A stretch of 64,000 nucleotides of DNA. It comes from an uncultured delta proteobacterium (lineage in GTDB: Bacteria; Desulfobacterota; Desulfovibrionia; Desulfovibrionales; Desulfovibrionaceae). This document shows, one piece after another, positions 25,119 to 34,230 of this stretch (position 1 is the first letter of the stretch; each line of letters starts with the position of its first letter). The notes beneath the pieces are model-generated. The model made no database searches, was not told the origin of the DNA, and worked only from the letters and a program-made list of their open reading frames with translations. Location of the stretch: assembly GCA_900079685.1 (NCBI GenBank), contig LT599018.1, positions 2,473,625 to 2,537,624 of the forward strand, given 5' to 3'. The position numbers and the translations under genes were made by a program.

Positions 25119-25210
25119 GCGTCCCCGCTTTGATCCAAAAACGGCAAACGCCAGCCCGGGACGAAACCTCGTCCCGGCCAGCGGAATATCACGTATACGG
25201 AGCGGGAGGC

Positions 25211-25747
25211 CTACTTTTTCGGCAGCGGCACAAGCATCATAAAGAGCGTGCGGCCTTCGGCCCTGGCTTCCTGCTCAACCTTGGCGATATCTTTGGTATC
25301 TTCAACCACCCTGTCCAGCATGGTCTGGCCGCGGTCCTTGTGCACGATTTCCCGGCCCCGGAAGAAGATGGTGACCTTGCAGCGGTCGCCGTCGTCTATA
25401 AACCGGCGGATGTGGTTCACCTTGGTCTGGTAATCGTGCTCGTCCGTTTTCGGGCGCAGCTTGATTTCCTTGATCTGGACAACGGTCTGGCGTTTTTTCG
25501 CTTCCTGCTTTTTCTTCTGGGTCTCGTACTTGAACTTGCCGTAGTCCATAATCCTGCAGACAGGCGGCTCCGCGGTGGATGCCACCTCGACAAGGTCCAG
25601 GCCCGCTTCTTTCGCAGCGGCGATTGCGTCGTTGCGGTTCAGAATGCCGAGTTGTTCCCCCTCGGCCCCGATGACGCGGACTTCCCGCGCCCTGATCTGC
25701 TCGTTGCGGCGGACCGTATCCTGCGGTTCTCCGCGTCTCGGCTTCAT
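25211..25747 (-). CDS. infC: Translation initiation factor IF-3
   Basis: IF-3 binds the 30S subunit and checks the start codon. The 178-residue protein has RRNEQIRAREVRVIGAEGEQ and the linker-flanking CRIMDYGKFKYE...KKKQ, then the C-terminal domain with HDYQTKVNHIRRFIDDGDR and KVTIFFRGREI. The start is ATG at 25747, one base after the thrS stop; this is not the rare AUU start seen in enterobacteria. Tight spacing with thrS implies coupling. Confidence 0.97.
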   Translation of the reverse strand: MKPRRGEPQDTVRRNEQIRAREVRVIGAEGEQLGILNRNDAIAAAKEAGLDLVEVASTAEPPVCRIMDYGKFKYETQKKKQEAKKRQTVVQIKEIKLRPKTDEHDYQTKVNHIRRFIDDGDRCKVTIFFRGREIVHKDRGQTMLDRVVEDTKDIAKVEQEARAEGRTLFMMLVPLPKK

Positions 25748-25748
25748 G

Positions 25749-27695
25749 TTAGGCGAAGCGATAGCGCATGCCTCCTTGTTTGAAGGGTTTGTCGGAATCG
25801 TCGAGGATCAGCCTGGCCGTATCCTCAATCGACGTCAGCCCCAGGCTGTCGCCGCTGCGGAGGCGGATATTCACGCCCCCTTCTTCCACTTCCTTGTCGC
25901 CAATGACGAGGATGTAGGGAATTTTTTCAACCTGGGCGCTCCGAACCTTGTAGCCCAGTTTTTCGTTCCGCAGATCGGTTTCCGCGCGGATGCCCGCGTC
26001 GCGCAAGGCGTGTTCCACCTTTTTCGCGAATTCGTCGTGCGCGTCCGTCACGGTGACTATCTTGGCCTGCACGGGCGCGAGCCAGGTGGGGAACGCGCCG
26101 GCGTAGTGCTCGGTCATGATGCCGATGAAACGCTCGAGCGAGCCCAAAATGGCCCGGTGGATCATAACCGGGCGGTGCCGTTCGCCATCCTGCCCGATAT
26201 AAACCAGATCAAAGCGTTCGGGCAAGGTAAAATCCACTTGGATGGTTGAACATTGCCATTCCCGGTCAAGGCTGTCCGTGACCTTGACGTCGATTTTCGG
26301 GCCGTAGAAGGCGCCGTCGCCTTCGTTGACGGTATAGGCGATACCTACGCGTTCAAGGGCCTGGATAAGGGCCTTGGTGGCCTTTTCCCAATCTTCGTCC
26401 GTGCCGATGGACTTGGCGGGCCGGGTGGACACGGCGACTTTATAACTGAACCCGAACAGGCTGAAGAGGTCGTTGATCCAGCCGATGACGCCGAGCACTT
26501 CGTCTTCCAGCTGGTCCGGACGGCAGATGATGTGCGCGTCGTCCTGCGTGAACTGGCGCACGCGAAGGAGCCCGTGCATGACGCCGCTTTTTTCGTGGCG
26601 GTGCACCAGGCCCAGCTCGAAGAAGCGGACCGGCATTTCGCGGTACGAACGCAGGTGCTGGCCGTAGATGAGCATGTGGCCCACGCAGTTCATGGGCTTG
26701 ACCGCATGCATGTCGCCGTCGATTTCGCAGAAATACATGTTTTCGCGGTAGTTGTCGTAGTGGCCGGACTTTTCCCAGAGCGCCTGGCGCATGATCTGCG
26801 GTCCCTGCACCATTTCGAAGCCGCGCTTCAAATGTTCCTTGCGCAGGAAGTCTTCCAGGATGGTCCGGACCAGCATGCCCTTGGGCAGCCAGAACACCAT
26901 GCCGGGCGCGACGTCCTCGTGGAAGGTGAACAGATCCAGCTCCTTGCCGAGTTTTCGGTGGTCGCGTTTCTTGGCTTCCTCGATATGGTGGAGGTACTTG
27001 TCCAGGTCCTTCTGATCCGCAAAAGCGGTTGCGTAAATGCGGGAGAGCATGCGGTTGTTCTCATTGCCGCGCCAGTAAGCCCCGGCCACGGACAAGAGCT
27101 TGAAGGCTCTGATAAACCCGGTGTGCGGGATGTGCGGGCCGCGGCACAGATCCACGAAGGACCCGATGGTGTAGATGGAAACCTCGGTCACGTCCGCAGG
27201 CAGGTCGCCTATGAGTTCCACCTTGTAGGGCTCGTCCCGCTCTTCGAACAGCCGGATGGCGTCGGCGCGCGTCATGACCCGGCGGGAATAGACCTGCTGC
27301 TCGTCCGCCACCTTTTTCATTTCCGCTTCAATGGCCGGGAAGTCTTCGGGCGTGAAGGGTTTTTCCACGTCGAAGTCGTAGTAGAAGCCGTTGTCGATGG
27401 ACGGGCCGATGGTGACCTTGGCTTTGGGGAACAGCCGCAAAACCGCTTCCGCCAGGACGTGGGCCGCGCTGTGGCGCAGCATGTCCAGGCCTTCGGGCGA
27501 ATCAACGGTTATGGGGGTGAGCGTGTCGCCGTCCTTGCACGCGGCGGCGGGGGTGGAAAGGTCGTACGCGGTTTCCCCGACCCTTACCGCAACCACGGAT
27601 TTGAAGCGTTTGCCGGAAAGACCGGCTTTGAGGACGTCGCCGAAACTGGCGCCCTCCGGGACGGTGACGGAATTCTCGTCAATGAACACGTTCAC
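25749..27695 (-). CDS. thrS: Threonyl-tRNA synthetase
   Basis: ThrRS charges tRNA-Thr. The 648-residue protein has an N-terminal TGS domain (NVFIDENSVTVPEG), a second editing domain with HSAAHVLAEA (residues ~75-84) and YYDFDVEKPFTPED, and the class II catalytic core with MNCVGHMLIY, RFFELGLVHRHEKSGVMHGL and the C-terminal anticodon domain. I start at GTG 27695 because AGGAGA lies 6 bases upstream and similarity begins there; the frame is open another 40 codons upstream through the terminator and part of the tRNA, which cannot be coding. Confidence 0.96.
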   Translation of the reverse strand: MNVFIDENSVTVPEGASFGDVLKAGLSGKRFKSVVAVRVGETAYDLSTPAAACKDGDTLTPITVDSPEGLDMLRHSAAHVLAEAVLRLFPKAKVTIGPSIDNGFYYDFDVEKPFTPEDFPAIEAEMKKVADEQQVYSRRVMTRADAIRLFEERDEPYKVELIGDLPADVTEVSIYTIGSFVDLCRGPHIPHTGFIRAFKLLSVAGAYWRGNENNRMLSRIYATAFADQKDLDKYLHHIEEAKKRDHRKLGKELDLFTFHEDVAPGMVFWLPKGMLVRTILEDFLRKEHLKRGFEMVQGPQIMRQALWEKSGHYDNYRENMYFCEIDGDMHAVKPMNCVGHMLIYGQHLRSYREMPVRFFELGLVHRHEKSGVMHGLLRVRQFTQDDAHIICRPDQLEDEVLGVIGWINDLFSLFGFSYKVAVSTRPAKSIGTDEDWEKATKALIQALERVGIAYTVNEGDGAFYGPKIDVKVTDSLDREWQCSTIQVDFTLPERFDLVYIGQDGERHRPVMIHRAILGSLERFIGIMTEHYAGAFPTWLAPVQAKIVTVTDAHDEFAKKVEHALRDAGIRAETDLRNEKLGYKVRSAQVEKIPYILVIGDKEVEEGGVNIRLRSGDSLGLTSIEDTARLILDDSDKPFKQGGMRYRFA

Positions 27696-27731
27696 AATGT
27701 GTCTCCTCAGTTGGTAACGCCACAAGAGAAA

Positions 27732-27756
27732 GGGGAGGTGTTCAAAACACCTCCCC
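27732..27756 (-). terminator. Terminator between tRNA-Val and thrS
   Basis: GGGGAGGTGTT pairs with AACACCTCCCC around three bases; the minus strand continues TTTCTCTT. It should end the tRNA transcript, or could act as an attenuator of thrS. Confidence 0.75.
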
Positions 27757-27770
27757 ATATGCATCTTTTC

Positions 27771-27846
27771 TGGTAGGCACGAGCAGCTTTGAACTGCTGA
27801 CCCCTTCCGTGTCAAGGAAGTGCTCTACCCCTGAGCTACGCGCCTA
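27771..27846 (-). tRNA. tRNA-Val (anticodon GAC)
   Basis: The minus strand folds as a cloverleaf: acceptor TAGGCGC with GTGCCTA, D-arm GCTC/GAGC, anticodon stem CTTCC/GGAAG with loop TTGACAC, T-arm CAGCAGTTCAAAGCTGCTC with the TTCAA core, and an encoded CCA end. The anticodon GAC is at 27811-27813. Confidence 0.95.
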
Positions 27847-27870
27847 CGCTCGTGAGGCAAGAAGCAATAG

Positions 27871-30138
27871 CTATATATTTTGCGCCTCATCGTCAAGTGG
27901 AATTTGCGAAAAGAGTGTAAAATAGCGCTTCTGGTGCTCATCGGCGGGCTGCCCTTGTTCCAGCGTGCGGAGGGCGAGCTTTTGGAGAAACAGCAGAACG
28001 TCCGGCTGGGAGGGCAGGTTGTACCGGGCGTTGTCCGAAATCGCGCCGACCTTGACGGTGACGGCTTCCGGAGGGAGCGCGATGAACATGTCCTCATCCG
28101 TCGTGTCGTCGCCCATGGCCAGAACAAAATCATACGCGTCCCGCGAGAACAGCCTGCTCGCCACAGCCCCCTTGTTGTATTCCGGCAGTTTTATTTCCAG
28201 AATTTTATTGCCGCGCATAAGTTGCAGGCCGAGCCGCGCCGCCGGGGTTATCAGCGCGTTGATGAGCTGCGTTACGCGCAGGTCCGCCAGCCAGCTGTCC
28301 ACTTCTCTGAAGTGCCAGACCAGGGCCGTTTTCTTGATCTCTATGCTGGAGCGCGGCGTTTTCTGGGTGGTCCGCTCCAAAATGGCGAGCAGTTCCACAT
28401 CCCAGGGGGTGGGCGCGTCGTCGCCAATGCCGGTCCATTCCCCGTTTTCCCGGGAGAACGCGCCGTGTTCCGCCGTGATGCCGATATCCAGATGCCCGAT
28501 CCATTGCTCCAGGGTTTCCCGTTCCCGGCCGCTGGATACCACCACCGTGTTGCGCGCGTCCCCGGCGAGCGTCGCCAGTAGATACAACACCTCCGACGAG
28601 GGTCCGGCGTTTTGGGGGTCGTTGACGAAGGGCACAAGGGTGCCGTCGTAATCCAGGATAAGGAGGCGTTTTTGGGCGGCGGCGTAAGCGCCGACGACGT
28701 CGTGCAGGTTTTTGCCCTCAAGGGCCTTGTGTCCCAGGAGTTGATTCCGCTTTCGGCTTTGAGCCAGATCGTACCAGAACTCCCACGCCCAGCGGTCCAC
28801 CGGATGGCGGGCCACGGTTTTCTGCATGGCCCGCAGGCGGCGCATCTGCTCGTCTTCCGGCATGCTCAGGGCGTCGTACAACGCGTCTTCGATCTCCAGA
28901 ACATCCGTAGGGTTCACGATAAGCGCCTCTTTAAGTTCCACGGCCGCGCCGGCCATTTCGCTTAAAATCAGAACGCCCGGCGAATCCCGCTTGGCGGCCA
29001 CGAATTCCTTTGCCACCAGGTTCATGCCGTCGCGCAGCGGGGTGACGAGGGCGATATCCGCCGCGTTGTACAGCGCGCTGAGGTGGGCGAAGGAAAAAGA
29101 GCGGTAATAATAGAAAATGGGCGTCCAGCCCGGTTTTGCGAACTTGCCGTTAATGTACCCGACCAGGGTGTCTATGGCGGTTTTGAGTTCCGCATACCGT
29201 TCCACCGTGTCGCGGGAGGGCACGACCACGAGGACCAGGCTCACCTTGCCGTGAAATTCCGGGTTGTTCTCCAGAAAACCGGCATACCCCCTGAGGCGCA
29301 GGGGAATGCCTTTGCTGTAGTCCAGCCTGTCCACGGAGAGAATGGTTTTGCAGTTGCCGGTCAGCTTGCGCATCCGGCTTGCGTGGGCGTGCACTTCCGG
29401 TTTGGTCACGGCGTCGTGGTAGAGATCGTAGTGTATGCCCATGGGAAAGGCTTCCACGGAGACCACCCTGTTGTCGAGCCGCACCTCGTCCATCCGGGTT
29501 TCCAGGCCCAGAACCCGGTAGAGCGCGCTGAGAAAATGGCGCATGTAGCTGTGCACGTGAAACCCGATAAGGTCCGCGCCGAGGAGGCCGTGCAGAATAT
29601 CCGCCCGTTCCGGCAGGCAGCGGAAAAGCTCGTAGGAGGGGAACGGGATGTGGTGGAAATACCCGATGCTCACATCCGGCATGCGCTCGCGGATCATGGC
29701 GGGCAGGAGCATGAGGTGGTAGTCGTGAATCCAGACCATGTCGCCCGGCTCGATGATGCGCAGCGCCTCGTCGCGGAACATTTCGTTCACTTCGCGGTAG
29801 GCGCGCCAGTAGCGCTGGTCGTAGTCGATATAGCTGGGGAAATAGTGGCAGAGCGGCCAAAGGGTGCTGTTGGAGTACCCTTCGTAATAATCCTGGATAT
29901 CCTCCGGGGTGAGCATGACGCTGTGCAGGCCCCGCTTTTCCAGCATGGCCTCCATCTTGCGGCGCTTCGCCGGATCGTTTATATATATACCGGGCCAGCC
30001 GATCCAATGCTTCTCGGCATCCAGGTCCAGCGAATCCAGCCCGGTGGCAAGGCCGCCGCCGCTGCGTGTGATGCCGAGCTTTGCGCCCCTGTCCACGACC
30101 GTGACCGGCAGCCTGTTGGATATAATAATGCATTTCAT
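27871..30138 (-). CDS. otsAB: Trehalose-6-phosphate synthase/phosphatase fusion
   Basis: This 755-residue protein carries both steps of trehalose synthesis. Residues 1-~470 are a GT20 OtsA domain (ISNRLPVTV, SGGGLATGLDSL, MVWIHDYHLMLLP, VDRLDYSKGIPLRL, TPLRDGMNLVAKEFVAA). Residues ~485-740 are a HAD phosphatase OtsB domain starting LLILDYDGTLVPF (catalytic Asp near 490) and ending with FVLAMGDDTTDEDMF. The two-domain fusion is the arrangement of eukaryotes and some bacteria. The ATG at 30138 is chosen by family similarity (MKCIIISNRLP). It is divergent from a GH15 enzyme and likely responds to osmotic or drying stress. Confidence 0.93.
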   Translation of the reverse strand: MKCIIISNRLPVTVVDRGAKLGITRSGGGLATGLDSLDLDAEKHWIGWPGIYINDPAKRRKMEAMLEKRGLHSVMLTPEDIQDYYEGYSNSTLWPLCHYFPSYIDYDQRYWRAYREVNEMFRDEALRIIEPGDMVWIHDYHLMLLPAMIRERMPDVSIGYFHHIPFPSYELFRCLPERADILHGLLGADLIGFHVHSYMRHFLSALYRVLGLETRMDEVRLDNRVVSVEAFPMGIHYDLYHDAVTKPEVHAHASRMRKLTGNCKTILSVDRLDYSKGIPLRLRGYAGFLENNPEFHGKVSLVLVVVPSRDTVERYAELKTAIDTLVGYINGKFAKPGWTPIFYYYRSFSFAHLSALYNAADIALVTPLRDGMNLVAKEFVAAKRDSPGVLILSEMAGAAVELKEALIVNPTDVLEIEDALYDALSMPEDEQMRRLRAMQKTVARHPVDRWAWEFWYDLAQSRKRNQLLGHKALEGKNLHDVVGAYAAAQKRLLILDYDGTLVPFVNDPQNAGPSSEVLYLLATLAGDARNTVVVSSGRERETLEQWIGHLDIGITAEHGAFSRENGEWTGIGDDAPTPWDVELLAILERTTQKTPRSSIEIKKTALVWHFREVDSWLADLRVTQLINALITPAARLGLQLMRGNKILEIKLPEYNKGAVASRLFSRDAYDFVLAMGDDTTDEDMFIALPPEAVTVKVGAISDNARYNLPSQPDVLLFLQKLALRTLEQGQPADEHQKRYFTLFSQIPLDDEAQNI

Positions 30139-30281
30139 GGGCGTTCCATGGGTATAGGAATACGGGTGCAAGGCTCGCCGGAAAATTCCGGGGGCAGCCC
30201 TGATTGTAGAGAAGATACCCTGTTTTGCTTACAATGTAAAAACACGTTTTCCGTCAACAACAACGCCCATGCGGAGGCAGT

Positions 30282-32093
30282 TTGAAGGAAACGCGCTACA
30301 CTTTGGATTACGGGGTTATCGGCAACTGCCGGTCCGCCGCGCTCGTCTCCAGAAGCGGCAGCATCGACTGGCTGTGCTTCCCGGATTTTGACAGCCCGTC
30401 CCTGTTCACGGCCCTGTTGGACCAGGACAAGGGGGGCTCCTTCGGCTTCATTCTGCCGGAGGGGGCCGCCGTCACCCAGTCCTACCTTGGGGAAACCAAT
30501 ATCCTGCGCACGGAATGCATCACCTCGGACGGCATTTTCGAGGTGCTGGACTTCATGCCCCGTTACGCGCTCTCCCCGACGGAACGGCACGCGCCGCCGG
30601 AGATTTACCGCATCATCCGGCCCCTCACGGGCATGCCCAAGCTCCGCATCGTCTACAACCCGGTGATGGATTACGCTCGCGGCCAAGCGGGACACCGGAC
30701 GCGCGACGGGTATATCCGCTCCGCCTCGACCCTTGACGACAACGACAACGTCTACCTCTACTCCAGCCTTTCCCATGAGAGCATCCTCGAAGGCAAGGAA
30801 GTGGTGCTGGAAAAAGAGGAATTTCTGCTGCTTTCCTATTGGCAGAAGCTGGTCAGGATAACCATAGACACCGCCAAGCTGGAGTTCGAGCGTACCAAAG
30901 TTTACTGGCTCAACTGGGCCGACCGCTCTGTCAAACTCAGCGAGTACGGGGACGCGGTTTCCCGGAGCCTCCTGGTGCTCAAGCTCATGAGTTTCGACAA
31001 GAGCGGGGCCATTCTCGCGGCCGTGACCACCAGTATTCCGGAAACCGTGGGGAGCGTCCGCAACTGGGATTACCGGTATTGCTGGATCCGCGACGCCTCC
31101 ATGTCCATCAGCACCCTGATGCGCATGGGGCATCTGAACGCGGCCCAGCGCTTCATGGGGTTCATCCGCGACATCATCCGCACCAAGCACGACACGTTCC
31201 AGATCATGTACGGCATCCGGGGCGAGCGCCGCCTGACCGAGGAAACGCTGGACCACCTTTCCGGGTTCGCGGACTCAAAGCCCGTGCGGATCGGCAACGC
31301 GGCGTATGACCAGCGCCAGAACGACTCCCTCGGCTATCTTCTGGAAGTCATTTGCCATAATTACAAATATTTCCCCGGCCCCCTGGAGGACCTGGAAGAG
31401 ACGTGGGGCATCGTCAAAAAAATGGTCAAAACCGTGGCCGCCGAATGGGAAAAGCCGGATAACAGCATCTGGGAGTTCCGCAACAAGGCCGACCATTTTG
31501 TGTTTTCCAAGGTCATGAGCTGGGTTGCCCTGGACCGGGCCGCGCAGATCGCGAGCTACCTCCGGAGGCCGGATTACGAGCGCACAATCCGGGCCGGAGC
31601 CGACATTATCCGGGCGGACGTCCTGGAAAAAGGCTGGAACCCGAAGATCAACAGCTTCTCCCAGGCCTACGGGAACGACGAGGTGGATTCCTCCCTTCTG
31701 CTCATGGAACAATACGGCTTTATCGAGGCGGCCGACTCCCGTTTTGTGGCCACGGTCGATAGGGTCCGCCGGGAGTTGCTCCACGAGGGCCTCATGTACC
31801 GCTACAAGAACAGCGACGACTTCGGGGAGCCGGAATCCGCCTTTACCATCTGCACCTTCTGGATGGTGCGGGCGCTTTTCGTCACCGGGCGGCAGGAGGA
31901 GGCGCGGGCGCTTTTCGAGCAGGTTTTGAGTTGTTCCAACCACGTGGGTCTGTTCAGCGAGGACCTTGATTTCAAAACCCGCCGCCAGTTGGGCAACATC
32001 CCCCAGGCGTATTCCCACCTGGCGCTCATCGACGTGGCCTCGCTCTTCGGCGAGCGGATCGAGCGGCGGGTGCGGCCGACGCCTCTGGATTAG
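30282..32093 (+). CDS. GH15 glucoamylase/trehalase-like hydrolase
   Basis: This 603-residue cytoplasmic protein is a glycoside hydrolase family 15 member; bacterial members cut alpha-glucans or trehalose. The N-terminal beta domain starts YGVIGNCRSAALVSRSGSID, the catalytic (alpha/alpha)6 barrel begins near residue 240 with SVRNWDYRYCWIRDA, and IPQAYSHLALIDVA marks the C-terminus. There is no signal peptide. The start is TTG at 30282 with GGAGG 4 bases upstream. Being divergent from otsAB (143-bp gap), a trehalase role is plausible but substrate cannot be read from sequence. Confidence 0.88.
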   Translation: MKETRYTLDYGVIGNCRSAALVSRSGSIDWLCFPDFDSPSLFTALLDQDKGGSFGFILPEGAAVTQSYLGETNILRTECITSDGIFEVLDFMPRYALSPTERHAPPEIYRIIRPLTGMPKLRIVYNPVMDYARGQAGHRTRDGYIRSASTLDDNDNVYLYSSLSHESILEGKEVVLEKEEFLLLSYWQKLVRITIDTAKLEFERTKVYWLNWADRSVKLSEYGDAVSRSLLVLKLMSFDKSGAILAAVTTSIPETVGSVRNWDYRYCWIRDASMSISTLMRMGHLNAAQRFMGFIRDIIRTKHDTFQIMYGIRGERRLTEETLDHLSGFADSKPVRIGNAAYDQRQNDSLGYLLEVICHNYKYFPGPLEDLEETWGIVKKMVKTVAAEWEKPDNSIWEFRNKADHFVFSKVMSWVALDRAAQIASYLRRPDYERTIRAGADIIRADVLEKGWNPKINSFSQAYGNDEVDSSLLLMEQYGFIEAADSRFVATVDRVRRELLHEGLMYRYKNSDDFGEPESAFTICTFWMVRALFVTGRQEEARALFEQVLSCSNHVGLFSEDLDFKTRRQLGNIPQAYSHLALIDVASLFGERIERRVRPTPLD

Positions 32094-32234
32094 TCCCGGC
32101 GGCGCCCGCAAGCCTGGCAGTTGCCGGGGCAACAATCCGCTTGAAAAATGCGGAAAAAGAGTTCATGCTCCTGTTTCCTGGAAAAATCTTCCCTCTCTTC
32201 TTTTCCACGCAAAACATCAGTGCCGGAGGCCCTT

Positions 32235-33161
32235 ATGGACAGACGGACTTTTTTGAAATGGCAGATGCAGGGCGTGCTCCTCGCGGGGGTCGCCCCCGGT
32301 CTTTTGTGTTCCGCCGGGGACGCGCTGGCCGCCGCCCCGGCCTTTCCGGATATAGCCGTCGCCAAAGGGTCTCCGGCAACCGCAACCAGGGCCGCGGTTC
32401 AGGCCGTCGGCGGCATGGGCCGGTTCGTGAAGCCGGGCCAGCGGGTGGTTATCAAGCCCAACATGAGTTTCGCCAACACGCCGGAGAGCGCCACCAACAC
32501 CCACCCGGACGTGGTGCGCGAGGTGCTCGCCATGGTCAAGGAAGCCGGGGCCGCGAGCGTGCGCGTGCTCGACCATTCCTTGCAGAATCCGGAACAGACG
32601 CTTATCCGGTCCGGCATCCGCGATGCATGCAACAGCATCGAGGAAGGTATCTGTCATCACCTCATGGATGCGAAATTCTACCGGGACACGCAGATGCTGG
32701 ACGGCAAGGAGATGAAAAGCAACGCCGTGATGACCGACGTGCTGGCCGCGGACGTCATCATCGCGGTGCCGGTCGCCAAGCACCACGGCGGGGCCGGGGT
32801 ATCCCTTTCGCTCAAGGGGCAGATGGGGCTGATCTATGACCGGCACAGCATGCATTCGCGGTACGATCTGCAAACGTCCATCGTGGATTTGTTTACCCGG
32901 CTGCGGCCCGCCCTGGCTGTTATCGACGCCACGCGCGTGCTGACTACCAGGGGGCCGTCCGGGCCGGGGGAAGTGATAACCCCGGGCGAGGTGATCGCCT
33001 CCGCCGACCCGGTGGCGGCGGACGCCATGGCGGTTGCGTCCTACCAGTGGTATGGGAAAAAGCTTGAGCCGCGCCAGGTTGGGCATATCAGGATAGCCCA
33101 CGAGCGGGGGCTGGGGCGGATGGATGTGGAGAATTTGGTGGTGAAGAGGGTGAGTGCGTGA
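32235..33161 (+). CDS. DUF362 protein with twin-arginine signal
   Basis: The 308-residue protein starts MDRRTFLKWQMQG..., a twin-arginine-type export signal with a hydrophobic stretch to ~36. The rest is a DUF362 domain: VVIKPNMSFANTPESATNTHPDVVR, AAGAASVRVLDHS, a DVIIAVPVAKHH core, and a SADPVAADAMAV end. DUF362 members often accompany Fe-S proteins; this one lacks the C-terminal ferredoxin domain and has few Cys. CCGGAGG precedes the ATG at 32235. Function unknown. Confidence 0.85.
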   Translation: MDRRTFLKWQMQGVLLAGVAPGLLCSAGDALAAAPAFPDIAVAKGSPATATRAAVQAVGGMGRFVKPGQRVVIKPNMSFANTPESATNTHPDVVREVLAMVKEAGAASVRVLDHSLQNPEQTLIRSGIRDACNSIEEGICHHLMDAKFYRDTQMLDGKEMKSNAVMTDVLAADVIIAVPVAKHHGGAGVSLSLKGQMGLIYDRHSMHSRYDLQTSIVDLFTRLRPALAVIDATRVLTTRGPSGPGEVITPGEVIASADPVAADAMAVASYQWYGKKLEPRQVGHIRIAHERGLGRMDVENLVVKRVSA

Positions 33162-33205
33162 CGGTTTTTCTTCTCCCCCAGGCGCAGCTACGCCCGCCGC
33201 GCCAG

Positions 33206-33823
33206 CTAACCCCCCAATTCTTCCCGGATCTTCCGATCCACATCAAACCCGTATTGCATGGCAAGCCTAGCGTGCTCCGCCGCCTTTTCCTTCTGCCCCA
33301 GCTCCAACAACGCAATGGCCAGATTGTTGTGTGCCGGGGCGAACTCCGGCTCCAGCGCGAGCGCCTTTTCACTTAAAGCCACGCTCCGTTCCGCATCCCC
33401 CAGCATGAGATAGGCGGCGGCGATGGTGGCCTGGGCCTGAATGAACTTGGGGTCCCATTTCAGGGCCTTGGTCAGGGCGGCCACGGCCTCTTTGGGCTCG
33501 CCGCGCTGCATGTGCACGAACCCGATGTTCCCCCAGCCGATGGCGAACCGGGGCCGAGCGTTGACCGCCTCCTTGTTGTAATTGAGGCAGCCCTCAAGGT
33601 CGCCGCGCTGCATGGCGATGCCGCCGAGCTGCACATAGGCCTCGGCCAGATGGGGCGACTGGGCCACGGCCTCAAAAAAGGATTTCTCGGCTTCCATGAA
33701 ATCGCGCTTGCTCAGATACGCCATGCCCAGGTTGTAGTGGTGGTTGGCGCAATCGGGGCTGGCCGCAATTTCCGCTTTCAGATCGGCGATATAGGCGTCA
33801 ATGTCATCATAACGGGCTTTCAT
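33206..33823 (-). CDS. TPR-repeat protein
   Basis: The 205-residue protein is built of about five tetratricopeptide repeats: NHHYNLGMAYLSKRDFMEAE, PHLAEAYVQLGGIAMQRGDL, PRFAIGWGNIGFVHMQRGEP, PKFIQAQATIAAAYLMLGDA and PEFAPAHNNLAIALLELGQK. There is no signal peptide, so it should act in the cytoplasm as a protein-binding scaffold. The ATG at 33823 overlaps the previous stop (ATGA), which couples it to the two genes upstream on the minus strand. Confidence 0.88.
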   Translation of the reverse strand: MKARYDDIDAYIADLKAEIAASPDCANHHYNLGMAYLSKRDFMEAEKSFFEAVAQSPHLAEAYVQLGGIAMQRGDLEGCLNYNKEAVNARPRFAIGWGNIGFVHMQRGEPKEAVAALTKALKWDPKFIQAQATIAAAYLMLGDAERSVALSEKALALEPEFAPAHNNLAIALLELGQKEKAAEHARLAMQYGFDVDRKIREELGG

Positions 33824-34230
33824 TCGGTATCGTGTCCTTCCCGGCGGAGCAGTTGCTCGTACCAGATGCAAAATTCAAATATTCCCCGGAATTTCTCGTC
33901 CTTGTTGACGATGCCGAGCGCGCACTCCAGCACGCCCTGGCCGTAAGCGTTGCCCACGCCGCCGCCTTCCGCGGGCGCGTGTTCCTGCAGAAAACGGTTC
34001 ACAAGCTGCCGGGTGGTGCGGCGGGTCACGTCGGTCCTGATATCCAGGGGGTCCTTGGGTTCCTGGAACGGGTCCCAGGCGTCATAGCCGATTTTATCCA
34101 CGTACTTTTTGCCGCGCGCGCCGAGGGTTTCGTAAATGCCGCGCTTCTGGGCCGCCGCGTCTTCGTCCAGATCGCGTTTGCCCTTGGGGTCGGCGAAGAT
34201 GTCCGGCGCGCGGCGGGGCGTGTCAGCCAT
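33820..34230 (-). CDS. Conserved hypothetical protein
   Basis: The 136-residue acidic/basic soluble protein shows no signal or membrane segment. Notable stretches are YETLGARGKKYVDKIGYDAW, DPFQEPKDPLDIR and TTRQLVNRFLQEH. I recognise no named domain. It overlaps the upstream YkgJ-type gene by 8 bases and the downstream TPR gene by 4, so the three proteins are made together and may work together. Confidence 0.8.
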   Translation of the reverse strand: MADTPRRAPDIFADPKGKRDLDEDAAAQKRGIYETLGARGKKYVDKIGYDAWDPFQEPKDPLDIRTDVTRRTTRQLVNRFLQEHAPAEGGGVGNAYGQGVLECALGIVNKDEKFRGIFEFCIWYEQLLRREGHDTE

